NCBI GenBank assembly: GCA_009921765.1
Contig: RFXC01000252.1
Span: 1 to 5,581 of the forward strand
From: Betaproteobacteria bacterium
GTDB lineage: Bacteria > Pseudomonadota > Gammaproteobacteria > Burkholderiales > Burkholderiaceae
Direction: 5' to 3'
Length of the DNA stretch: 5,581 nucleotides
Both the position numbers and the translations under genes were made by a program. Shown here one piece after another: positions 1 through 5,581 of the stretch (positions are counted from its first letter, which is position 1; the number at the start of each line of letters is the position of its first letter). The notes under the pieces were generated by a model, which was not told where the DNA came from, made no database searches, and saw nothing but the letters and a program-made list of their open reading frames with translations.

Positions 1-1
1 G

Positions 2-151
2 GATTCCAACGCGCCGGCGCCCGATGGGTCGGGTGTCGCGCCTTACCGGGTGTTCAACATCGGCCGGGGCGCGCCGGTCGATCTGATGGACTTCATCGCG
101 ACCATCGAGAAGGTCACGGGCCGCACGGCCAACCTCAATATGCAGCCCATG
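2..151 (+). other. Epimerase-derived segment (UDP-glucuronate 4-epimerase-like C-terminal piece)
   Basis: This part of the open frame resembles the C-terminal substrate-binding portion of CapI/WbnF-type NAD-dependent epimerases. It shows a loop rich in Pro, Ala and Asp, the APYRVFNIG strand, and a PVDLMDFI helix followed by an IEKVTGRTA turn. In a complete epimerase this would continue through a QPGDV-like motif and a further 50-60 residues ending in a WY-containing helix. That continuation is absent. The true 3' limit is uncertain within about 131-151, because the NMQPM codons suit both parent families. Confidence 0.65.
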
Positions 152-346
152 CACGACCCGGTTGCCACGCTGGTCACGCAGGCGAGCCTCGCCAACATCG
201 ATTCGGTCATGATCGCAGGCGAGTTCCGCAAGCGCGACGGACGGATGGCGTTCGGTGCGCTAGCCGATCGCCAGCAGCAGCTGGTGGTCTCCGGGCAGCG
301 CATCATGCATGAGCTGGAGGCGAGGCTGCAGGCCGCCGCACACTGA
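2..346 (+). CDS. Chimeric 3' gene end: epimerase-like segment joined to amidohydrolase C-terminus (5' partial)
   Basis: This frame is open from the window edge to TGA at 344-346, giving 114 residues with no start visible. Numbering from the codon at 2, residues about 13-43 (APYRVFNIG at 13-21, then PVDLMDFI at 25-32) match the C-terminal region of UDP-glucuronate-type sugar epimerases (extended SDR family). From about residue 51 (HDPVATLV, then NIDSVMIAG and RKRDGR) the protein instead matches the end of amidohydrolase-superfamily enzymes of the TrzA/AtzB or cytosine-deaminase type, where the chain returns to the small beta domain after the metal-binding barrel. The switch falls near NMQPM (residues 46-50), a stretch that fits both families. 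Neither catalytic domain is in the window. The amidohydrolase end fits the transporter operon that begins 61 nt downstream, whereas the epimerase part does not. A recombination product, a misassembly or an unusual fusion are all possible. A GTG at 50 is an internal codon and not a credible start. Family assignments are from memory of conserved motifs. Confidence 0.7.
   Translation, partial: DSNAPAPDGSGVAPYRVFNIGRGAPVDLMDFIATIEKVTGRTANLNMQPMHDPVATLVTQASLANIDSVMIAGEFRKRDGRMAFGALADRQQQLVVSGQRIMHELEARLQAAAH
131..346 (+). other. Amidohydrolase C-terminal segment
   Basis: About 70 codons end at TGA 344-346. The pattern is a short strand, DPVATLV, a helix, NIDSVMIAG, RKRDGR and then an amphipathic Arg/Glu/Gln-rich terminal helix. 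This is the usual ending of metal-dependent amidohydrolases (deaminase/chlorohydrolase type), in which the last strands form the composite beta-sandwich beside the TIM barrel. No metal ligands (HxH, later His and Asp) are present, because they lie far upstream in such proteins. The gene is probably the neighbour naturally linked to the ABC importer downstream, and may act on the imported compound. That role is inferred from position only. Confidence 0.6.
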
Positions 347-397
347 ACAACCGATCGCTGCGCCGGCGGCGTACGACCAGACCCGTTCAATCACCAA

Positions 398-403
398 AGG
401 AGG
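398..403 (+). promoter_or_regulatory. Strong Shine-Dalgarno of the binding-protein gene
   Basis: A perfect AGGAGG lies 4 nt before ATG 408. It fixes the start of the binding-protein gene at 408, although the frame stays open upstream to 309. The rest of the 347-407 spacer shows no convincing promoter or terminator. Confidence 0.85.
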
Positions 404-407
404 AGCC

Positions 408-1625
408 ATGAAAACGAACCGTAGACAGGCGCTCAAGCCACTCATCGCCGCAGCCGGCGCACCCCTGCTGTCAATGCCGTTCGCGGGCGGCGCACTTGCT
501 CAGTCGGGCGCACCCGTGCGCGTCGGCGGGACGCTCGCGCTCACCGGCCCCTTGTCGGCCACCGCCATGATTCACAAGCTCACTGGCGAGATTTATGTCG
601 AGCAGCTCAACAAGCGCGGCGGACTGTTGGGGCGGCCCGTGGAATGGGTGCTGAAAGATGATCAGTCAAAGCCCGATCTCGCCCGTACGCTTTATGAGCA
701 ACTGGTGACCGTCGACAAGGTTGACCTGCTGATTGGCCCCTATGCGACGGCGAACATTCTGTCCGCCATGGGCGTTGCACAGCGCTACGGAAAGATTCTG
801 GTTCATCACACCTTTGGCATTCCCAGCCTTGCCAAATACGATATGCAGTTCCCAACCTGGGCAACGGGTCCAACCCCGGAAACGTCCGGTCCGAACATGG
901 TGCTCGATGCGCTTGCCGCTGGCCCCAAGCCGCCCAAGACGATCGCGATCGTCACCTCAAAGTTTCCGTCGGTGCACTTCATGTCGGTTGGCGCGCGCGA
1001 CGTTGCAAAAAAGCGCGGCCTCCAGGAGGTGTTGTGGCTGGAATGGGAATTCGGCAACCGCGACTTCGGCGCAATCGCCAGCCGACTGAAGGCCGCACGT
1101 CCGGACTTCATCTGGGGCGGCGTCATCGCCCTGGAGGGCATGCTGCTGCTGGACGCCATGAAGAAGATCGACTACGCACCGCCCACCATGTTCCACTTCC
1201 TGCCGTCGCCGGGCCCCATGATCAAGTCGCCCGACGGGAACCTTGGGCTTGCCATGACCATTTTCGAGCAGCATGAGCCCATGATGAAGAACGCCGGGGC
1301 GGTTGAGTTCTCGAAGATTTTCAACGAGCGGGCCACCAAGGCATCGCTGCCAGACACCTCGGTCGACACCCAGGCTGCGGCATCCTATTCCGCCTGGCAG
1401 GTGTTTGAGACTGCGGTCAACGCCACCAAGTCGCTGGATGACAAGACCCTCTCCGCATGGCTTAAGAAAAACACGGTCAATACCATCCAGGGCCCCATGC
1501 GCTTTGACGGGGTCAACAATTACGGCGACGACCTCACCAAGCTCAAACAGGTGCAGAACGGCGAGTGGGTGGTGGTCTGGCCAAGGCCCTTCGCCAAGCC
1601 TGGCGCAACGCTCCGGACGCCCTGA
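408..1625 (+). CDS. Periplasmic substrate-binding protein of a HAAT (Liv-type) ABC importer
   Basis: The gene encodes a 405-residue type I periplasmic binding protein (Peripla_BP_6/LivK-like) that captures the solute and presents it to the LivH/LivM membrane pair. The start at 408 is supported by AGGAGG and by an immediate export signal: NRRQALK at residues 4-10, a hydrophobic run rich in Ala, Leu and Gly, and a likely signal-peptidase site after ALA at 29-31. No lipobox cysteine is seen, so it is probably soluble in the periplasm. Family hallmarks are the first beta-strand and ligand loop VGGTLALTGPLS (39-50), NKRGGLLGRPVE with a following DDQ, and DLLIGPYAT ending the first lobe near residues 106-114. 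Length is normal for the family (about 370-410). The gene opens the operon, and the livH frame follows its TGA with no gap. The ligand cannot be predicted: relatives bind branched-chain amino acids, amides, urea or aromatic acids. Confident in the family, not in the substrate. Confidence 0.93.
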   Translation: MKTNRRQALKPLIAAAGAPLLSMPFAGGALAQSGAPVRVGGTLALTGPLSATAMIHKLTGEIYVEQLNKRGGLLGRPVEWVLKDDQSKPDLARTLYEQLVTVDKVDLLIGPYATANILSAMGVAQRYGKILVHHTFGIPSLAKYDMQFPTWATGPTPETSGPNMVLDALAAGPKPPKTIAIVTSKFPSVHFMSVGARDVAKKRGLQEVLWLEWEFGNRDFGAIASRLKAARPDFIWGGVIALEGMLLLDAMKKIDYAPPTMFHFLPSPGPMIKSPDGNLGLAMTIFEQHEPMMKNAGAVEFSKIFNERATKASLPDTSVDTQAAASYSAWQVFETAVNATKSLDDKTLSAWLKKNTVNTIQGPMRFDGVNNYGDDLTKLKQVQNGEWVVVWPRPFAKPGATLRTP

Positions 1626-2486
1626 GTGATGCACATGCCCAGCCTGGAACTGCTCGGACAGTCGCTGCTGTCCGGGTTGTTCATCGGGGGCCTCTATGGC
1701 CTGCTCGGACTTGGTTTGAGCCTGTCCTGGGGAATGCTGCGCCAGATCAATCTGGCGCACTTTGCCCTCGCCTTCCTCGGCGCTTACCTTACGTATCAAT
1801 TGTCCGAGCATTTCAAGCTCGACCCGTTTCTCACCATGATCATCATCGTGCCGGGCTTCTTCCTGATCGGCATGCTGATGCACTGGGTGTTTGCACGGTT
1901 CAAGGTCACACCGTTCAACTCGCTCCTTGTGACCTTCGGTCTGACCGTCATCATTGAAAGCGTGATTCAGTGGATCTGGTCGGCCGACTATCGAAAGCTT
2001 GAGTCGTCCTACAGCGACATCAAGTTTCAGGTCGGTCAGCTTTTTTTCCCGCTGCCCGAACTCATGACGCTACTGATCGCGATTGCGCTGTCGCTCGCAG
2101 CCTGGGCGCTCCTGCGCTATACCGCGCTTGGGAAGGCCATGCGGGCCATGTCGGAAAACCCGCGCATGGCCGCGGCCTTCGGTATCAATGAGCCGATGCT
2201 GGCGCTGGTATTGTCGGGTGCAGCGTCTGCCTTTGCTGGCGTGGCAGGGGCCTGCCTCGCGCTCAGTTTCACGCTCGCCCCCTCACAGATTTACGCCTGG
2301 GTGGGCGTGGTGTTTTCCGCAGTGATGATAGGCGGCCTGGGCAACCCGCTGGGCCCACTGGTGGCCGGAATCGTGATCGGCTTGTCTGAAGCAGCCACCA
2401 TGGCGGTCACGGCCCCGGCCTGGGCGCCGCTGGTGTCGTTCTCGCTGCTGATCGCGGTGTTGCTGCTTCGTCCGGGCAAGGTCTGA
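1626..2486 (+). CDS. livH: LivH-type permease of the HAAT ABC importer
   Basis: This inner-membrane subunit forms half of the translocation channel. The 286-residue chain is almost wholly hydrophobic, with about eight membrane segments. The family opening is clear at residues 20-55: IGGLYGLLGLGLSLSWG, then RQINLAHFALAFLGAY. A cytoplasmic coupling loop lies around residues 173-188 (RAMSENPRMAAAFGIN), where the ATPases dock. The conserved GGLGNPLGP turn is at 236-244, ahead of the last helices. Length agrees with LivH proteins (about 290). The start is ambiguous. GTG 1626 directly follows the TGA of the binding-protein gene, but ATG 1629 and ATG 1635 are in the same frame and no strong ribosome site separates them; translation is probably coupled to the upstream gene. 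The LivM-LivG gene begins one base after its stop. Confidence 0.93.
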   Translation: MMHMPSLELLGQSLLSGLFIGGLYGLLGLGLSLSWGMLRQINLAHFALAFLGAYLTYQLSEHFKLDPFLTMIIIVPGFFLIGMLMHWVFARFKVTPFNSLLVTFGLTVIIESVIQWIWSADYRKLESSYSDIKFQVGQLFFPLPELMTLLIAIALSLAAWALLRYTALGKAMRAMSENPRMAAAFGINEPMLALVLSGAASAFAGVAGACLALSFTLAPSQIYAWVGVVFSAVMIGGLGNPLGPLVAGIVIGLSEAATMAVTAPAWAPLVSFSLLIAVLLLRPGKV

Positions 2487-2487
2487 C

Positions 2488-4230
2488 ATGGACCGACGCG
2501 TCATTGCGGGCTTTTTGGTGATTCTGCCGCTGCTCGCGGCGGTCCCGCTTCTGAAGCTGCCCGCTTTTTATGAAACCTTCCTGTACCTGGTGCTGCACTG
2601 GATCGTGCTCGCCACGTCCTGGAACATTCTGTCCGGCTACTCCGGGTATTTCTCGTTTGGTCACGGCGCATTTTTTGGCGTTGGCATCTATACCACCGCC
2701 GTTCTAGCCGGCAAGCTCAATTGGCCCTTTCTTGCCACGCTGCCGGTCGCAGGCCTGGTGGCGGCCGTTTTCGGCGTGGCCCTGGGTGCCATTGTGTTTC
2801 GGCTTCGAAACTTGCGGGGGGAGCTTTTCGGGCTCCTCACACTTGCGATCACCTTTGTGATCGGCACGATCATCCTCAACACCCCGATCGACGGCGGCCC
2901 GGGCGTTTATCTGTCGGCGGTACCGATTCCAGCAATTGGTCCCACACCCTCTGGCAGCTTCTACCTGATCATCCTCGCACTTGCTGCGGTCATGCTGTGG
3001 GTGGCTTACTGGATCTACTGTGGTCGGCTGGGCTCGGCGCTTTTTGCTATTCACGACGATGAGGATGTGGCCGAGGTTCAGGGGGTTCCGACCTATCGCT
3101 ACAAACTAATCGCCTTTGGCATTTCATGCGCGTTCGCCGGCGTGGCCGGCGGAATTCACTCGGTGTTCGTGTCCTACGTTACGGTGGGTGAGGTTTTCAA
3201 TATCGTTGTGCCGCTCAACGTGGTTTTGATGAGCGTTCTGGGCGGTTCGCGCCACTGGTTTGGACCTGCGGTGGGTGCCGCAGTCATCACAGCGCTCCTC
3301 TATTCCTTTACTGCGGGTGATTTCGCCGTAGCCGGGCGGGCAGCCATCGGGCTCATCCTGATCATCGTCATTCTGTTCATGCCGCAGGGCATCATGGGAC
3401 AGCTGCTTCGCTGGTGGCGCAAGCGCGAGTCGGCGCCCAAACCCCTCCCGGAGCCGCTGTCGCCCCCGCCCATCGCGCGTCAGGGTCAGGCCGGCGACCT
3501 GATTCTTTCCGTCAACCATGTCACCAAGCAGTTCACCGGTGTTCGGGCGCTGAACGATGTCAGCCTTGACGTCCGACGGGGCGAAATCCTGGGCCTGGTC
3601 GGGCCCAACGGTTCCGGCAAGTCAACGATGGTCAACGTGATCAGCGGCCTCTACAAACCCGAGCACGGCAGCGTGGTCTTCAACGGTACCGACCTCGTAC
3701 CGCAGCCCGCGTATCAGGCAGCGCACGCCGGCATTGCCCGCACCTATCAGATCCCGCGTCCGTTTGTCACGCTGACAGTGCTCGAGAACGCCACGCTTGC
3801 CGGCATGTTCGGGGGCCGGCAACTCTCGCGCGCGCAGGCCGAGCGCCAGGCGATGCACTGGCTTGAGTTCGTCGGCTTGGCTGAGCGCGCGCGGGCGCTC
3901 CCCACCGAGCTCAATCTGCATCAGCGGAAATTCCTCGAGCTCGCGCGCGCGCTCGCGTCGGCGCCGCAGCTCGTATTGCTCGACGAGGTTCTCGCCGGTC
4001 TTACGCCGTCGGAAATCAACAGCGCGATTACCCTGGTGCGGGAGATTCGAAACCGCGGTTCGACCGTGGTTTTCATTGAACACAACATGCGCGCCGTGCT
4101 CGAGCTTTGCGAGCGACTGATCGTACTCAACTACGGTCAGATCATCGCGAGTGGCGATCCCCGGAAAGTCATCGCCGATCCCGATGTCATCAGTGCGTAT
4201 CTTGGAACCCCCCATGAACCCGGCCGCTGA
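2488..4230 (+). CDS. livMG: Fused LivM permease-LivG ATPase of the HAAT ABC importer
   Basis: One 580-residue polypeptide combines the second membrane subunit with the first ATPase. Residues 1 to about 310 are LivM: hydrophobic helices, [18 protein letters not shown] at 49-66, the cytoplasmic coupling loop [14 protein letters not shown] at 187-200, and a closing [10 protein letters not shown]. Residues about 312-337 are a basic then Pro-rich linker. Residues about 338-575 are LivG: Walker [10 protein letters not shown] at 372-380, Q-loop Q421, Walker B LVLLDE at 495-500, D-loop AGLTPSE from 503, and switch histidine H532. The ABC signature is LNLHQ at 475-479 instead of LSGGQ. A weak AAGG at 2478-2481 precedes ATG 2488 by 6 nt. 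The frame is continuous across the domain border with no stop or start needed, so the fusion is read directly. Fused LivM-LivG proteins occur in other proteobacteria. The 3' end overlaps livF by 17 nt. Confidence 0.93.
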   Translation: MDRRVIAGFLVILPLLAAVPLLKLPAFYETFLYLVLHWIVLATSWNILSGYSGYFSFGHGAFFGVGIYTTAVLAGKLNWPFLATLPVAGLVAAVFGVALGAIVFRLRNLRGELFGLLTLAITFVIGTIILNTPIDGGPGVYLSAVPIPAIGPTPSGSFYLIILALAAVMLWVAYWIYCGRLGSALFAIHDDEDVAEVQGVPTYRYKLIAFGISCAFAGVAGGIHSVFVSYVTVGEVFNIVVPLNVVLMSVLGGSRHWFGPAVGAAVITALLYSFTAGDFAVAGRAAIGLILIIVILFMPQGIMGQLLRWWRKRESAPKPLPEPLSPPPIARQGQAGDLILSVNHVTKQFTGVRALNDVSLDVRRGEILGLVGPNGSGKSTMVNVISGLYKPEHGSVVFNGTDLVPQPAYQAAHAGIARTYQIPRPFVTLTVLENATLAGMFGGRQLSRAQAERQAMHWLEFVGLAERARALPTELNLHQRKFLELARALASAPQLVLLDEVLAGLTPSEINSAITLVREIRNRGSTVVFIEHNMRAVLELCERLIVLNYGQIIASGDPRKVIADPDVISAYLGTPHEPGR

Positions 4231-4960
4231 CTCCCCCAAACTTCTGAGCGTTGAAAGCGTCCATGTTTCTTACGGCGACGCGCCCGCGCTGTGGGATTTA
4301 AGCCTGCACGTTGACGAAGGCGAGCTGGTGTCGGTCGTGGGCCCCAACGGCGCCGGCAAGACCACGCTCATCAATACGATCATGCGATTGCTTCCGGTTC
4401 GCTCCGGGCGCATTGTGCTGCGTGGCGAGGACGTCACCCGAATGACCGCCACCCAAATGTGCAACCGCGATGTGTCAATCGTTCCCGAGGGGCGCCTGCT
4501 GTTCGGGCAAATGACTGTCGAGGAGAATCTGGACATCGGCGCCTATCGGGCGCTTGCCCGCTCGCGCCGCGCCGAAACGATGGAGCGCGTCTACGGGCTT
4601 TTCCCCATCCTCAAGGAGCGCCGCTGGCAGCTGGCCGGCACCTTGTCGGGCGGCCAACAGCAGATGGTGGCGTTCGGTCGTGCCCTGATGGCGCATCCGC
4701 GGCTGCTGCTGATCGACGAGCCCTCGCTCGGCCTTGCGCCATCGGTTGTGGAGCAGGTGTTCCAGGCCATCCATGAAATCCACCGCTCGGGCGTATCCAT
4801 CTTGCTGATCGAGCAGAATGCAGTGCGTGCGCTGGAGGCCGCCAGCCGCGCTTATGTACTCGAGGGCGGGCGAATCGTTACCGAGGGCGAACCGCAAACG
4901 CTGATGGCTCAGCCCGCCATCCGGGCAGCCTACCTGGGCGAGGCGGTTCACCCCTCATAG
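4214..4960 (+). CDS. livF: LivF-type ATPase of the HAAT ABC importer
   Basis: This is the second cytoplasmic nucleotide-binding subunit, 248 residues, expected to pair with the LivG domain of the upstream fusion. It has all core ABC motifs: Walker A GPNGAGKTT at 43-51, the LivF-typical VPEGRLLFGQMTVEENL at 90-106 in the Q-loop region, signature LSGGQ at 144-148, and Walker B LLLIDEPSLGLAP at 164-176. The switch position is glutamine (IEQNA, Q201) instead of histidine, which is usual for LivF proteins. ATG 4214 is preferred because the ABC fold begins right after it, family length fits, and a GGA lies 7 nt upstream. The frame is open further back to 4151, but that extension lies inside the LivG coding sequence. 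The 17-nt overlap with the preceding gene suggests coupled translation. It ends the transporter operon. Confidence 0.95.
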   Translation: MNPAADSPKLLSVESVHVSYGDAPALWDLSLHVDEGELVSVVGPNGAGKTTLINTIMRLLPVRSGRIVLRGEDVTRMTATQMCNRDVSIVPEGRLLFGQMTVEENLDIGAYRALARSRRAETMERVYGLFPILKERRWQLAGTLSGGQQQMVAFGRALMAHPRLLLIDEPSLGLAPSVVEQVFQAIHEIHRSGVSILLIEQNAVRALEAASRAYVLEGGRIVTEGEPQTLMAQPAIRAAYLGEAVHPS

Positions 4961-4983
4961 GCAGTCCTTGCCAAGACTGGGGT

Positions 4984-4989
4984 TAGAAT
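4984..4989 (+). promoter_or_regulatory. Possible -10 element (TAGAAT) before the methionine-synthase-like gene
   Basis: TAGAAT is one mismatch from the sigma-70 TATAAT consensus and lies in the only real intergenic gap of the window, 63 nt before the next start. The TTGCCA at 4968-4973 resembles a -35 box, but the 10-nt spacing is too short for a normal promoter, and no extended -10 TG is present. The gene may have its own promoter here or be read through from livF. Confidence 0.25.
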
Positions 4990-5043
4990 CCGCAGCGGTT
5001 CAGTTCCATCCGCCCGATTTATCTGCCGTTTCAAGCGCCTGCC

Positions 5044-5047
5044 GAGG
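5044..5047 (+). promoter_or_regulatory. Shine-Dalgarno deciding a GTG start
   Basis: GAGG sits 5 nt before GTG 5053. No ATG occurs in this frame in the spacer upstream, and the recognisable protein family begins directly after the GTG, so this site supports a GTG start. Confidence 0.6.
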
Positions 5048-5052
5048 TCAAC

Positions 5053-5581
5053 GTGAGTTATTCCCTTCCCGCCCGACACGATCATGTCGGAAGTTTTCTT
5101 CGCCCCAAATATCTGCTTGAGGCCCGCGATCGCAAGGCCAAAGGGGAGATCAGTGCTGATGAGCTGCGCAAGGTTGAAGACCGCGCCATTTCCGAGATCA
5201 TCGCTTTTCAGAACGATGTGGGGCTGAAAGCCATCACCGATGGCGAGTTTCGCCGTACCTGGTTTCACATCGATTTTCTTGAGCAGCTGAGCGGTGTTGC
5301 CACCGACATCCCGGTGGCACTTATCAACCCGGACGGCTCCAAGCAATTTGCGCCCCCAGGAATCCGGGTGGTGGATCGGATTCGACACACCCGCAATATT
5401 CAGGTCGATGATTTCAATTACCTCAAGGCCAACCTGCCCGCAGGAACGCGCGCCAAGGTCACCATCCCGTCGCCCACCATGCTCCATTTTCGTGGCGGTC
5501 GAGGCGGAATCAGCAAGGCTGCCTACCCGGAACTCGACCCAGCCTTTTATGACGACGTGGCCAAAGCATACGGCGATGAGC
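5053..5581 (+). CDS. Cobalamin-independent methionine synthase II-like protein (MetE C-terminal-domain family), 3' partial
   Basis: The first 176 residues of a protein that runs off the window; family members of the YxjG/YxjH type are about 370-380 residues, so roughly half is seen. Recognition rests on the N-terminal HDHVGSFLRP at 9-18, the GEISADELRKVEDRAI helix region, GLKAITDGEFRR at 57-68 followed by TWFHIDFL, and TIPSPTMLHF further on. These match the barrel that, in MetE, transfers a methyl group to homocysteine using a zinc-bound thiol. The zinc ligands (His, Cys, Glu, Cys) would lie in the missing C-terminal half, so catalytic competence cannot be judged. Stand-alone members of this family often have unproven substrates, including other thiols. 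It lies 92 nt after livF on the same strand and could be co-transcribed or independent. A 179-codon open frame on the opposite strand (4948-5487) is its shadow. Confidence 0.88.
   Translation, partial: MSYSLPARHDHVGSFLRPKYLLEARDRKAKGEISADELRKVEDRAISEIIAFQNDVGLKAITDGEFRRTWFHIDFLEQLSGVATDIPVALINPDGSKQFAPPGIRVVDRIRHTRNIQVDDFNYLKANLPAGTRAKVTIPSPTMLHFRGGRGGISKAAYPELDPAFYDDVAKAYGDE

Noticed and set aside
309..407. N-terminal extension of the binding protein from 309
   Set aside because: It overlaps the preceding gene end and lacks a signal sequence. AGGAGG and the export signal both place the start at 408.
957..1883. Long minus-strand open frame of 308 codons opposite the binding-protein and livH genes
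   Set aside because: It is antisense to two genes with clear family motifs, and its translation is low-complexity in His, Arg, Gln and Glu with no recognisable domain. It is typical of GC-rich shadow frames.
2041..2047. Run of seven T within livH as a slippage or frameshift site
   Set aside because: The frame is intact on both sides, and the encoded Leu-Phe-Phe fits the membrane protein. There is no alternative-frame product.
3622..4239. Minus-strand open frame of 205 codons opposite the LivG domain
   Set aside because: It is a shadow of the ATPase coding sequence, with no start signal and no domain.
4962..4979. Hairpin CAGTC...GACTG after the livF stop as an intrinsic terminator
   Set aside because: The stem is only 5 bp and is followed by GGGG, not a T tract, so it does not meet terminator criteria.
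4948..5487. Minus-strand open frame of 179 codons opposite the spacer and MetE-like gene
   Set aside because: The + strand frame from 5053 carries unmistakable MetE-family motifs and a ribosome site. The minus frame shows no family features.

Overview
The window looks like high-GC proteobacterial chromosome, most likely from a betaproteobacterium of the Burkholderiales type. That placement is an inference from GC-rich codon use, tightly packed same-strand genes, and the style of the transporter proteins; there is no rRNA or other phylogenetic marker here. All supported genes are on the + strand.

Layout: (1) Positions 2-346 are the 3' end of an open frame whose first ~45-50 codons read like the C-terminal part of a UDP-sugar (UDP-glucuronate-type) NAD-dependent epimerase. 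The remainder reads like the C-terminal end of an amidohydrolase. This is an unexpected chimera and the oddest thing in the window. (2) Positions 408-4960 are a compact ABC importer operon of the HAAT (branched-chain amino acid/amide, Liv-type) family. It encodes a periplasmic binding protein with a twin-arginine-like signal, a LivH permease, a LivM permease fused to a LivG ATPase in one 580-residue polypeptide, and a LivF ATPase. Junctions are 0 nt, 1 nt and a 17-nt overlap, so translational coupling is likely. (3) Positions 4961-5052 are a short spacer with at most a weak -10-like element. (4) From 5053 to the window edge is the N-terminal half of a cobalamin-independent methionine synthase II-like (MetE C-terminal-domain/YxjG-type) protein.

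The binding protein would capture a small amino-acid-like or amide-like solute in the periplasm and deliver it to the LivH/LivM membrane pair, with LivG and LivF powering import. The exact substrate cannot be read from the sequence. The amidohydrolase end upstream, 61 nt before the binding protein, suggests (inference only) that the imported compound may be hydrolysed or deaminated in the cytoplasm. The window is otherwise ordinary: I see no mobile element, CRISPR array, RNA gene or evidence of a new defence or other novel system.
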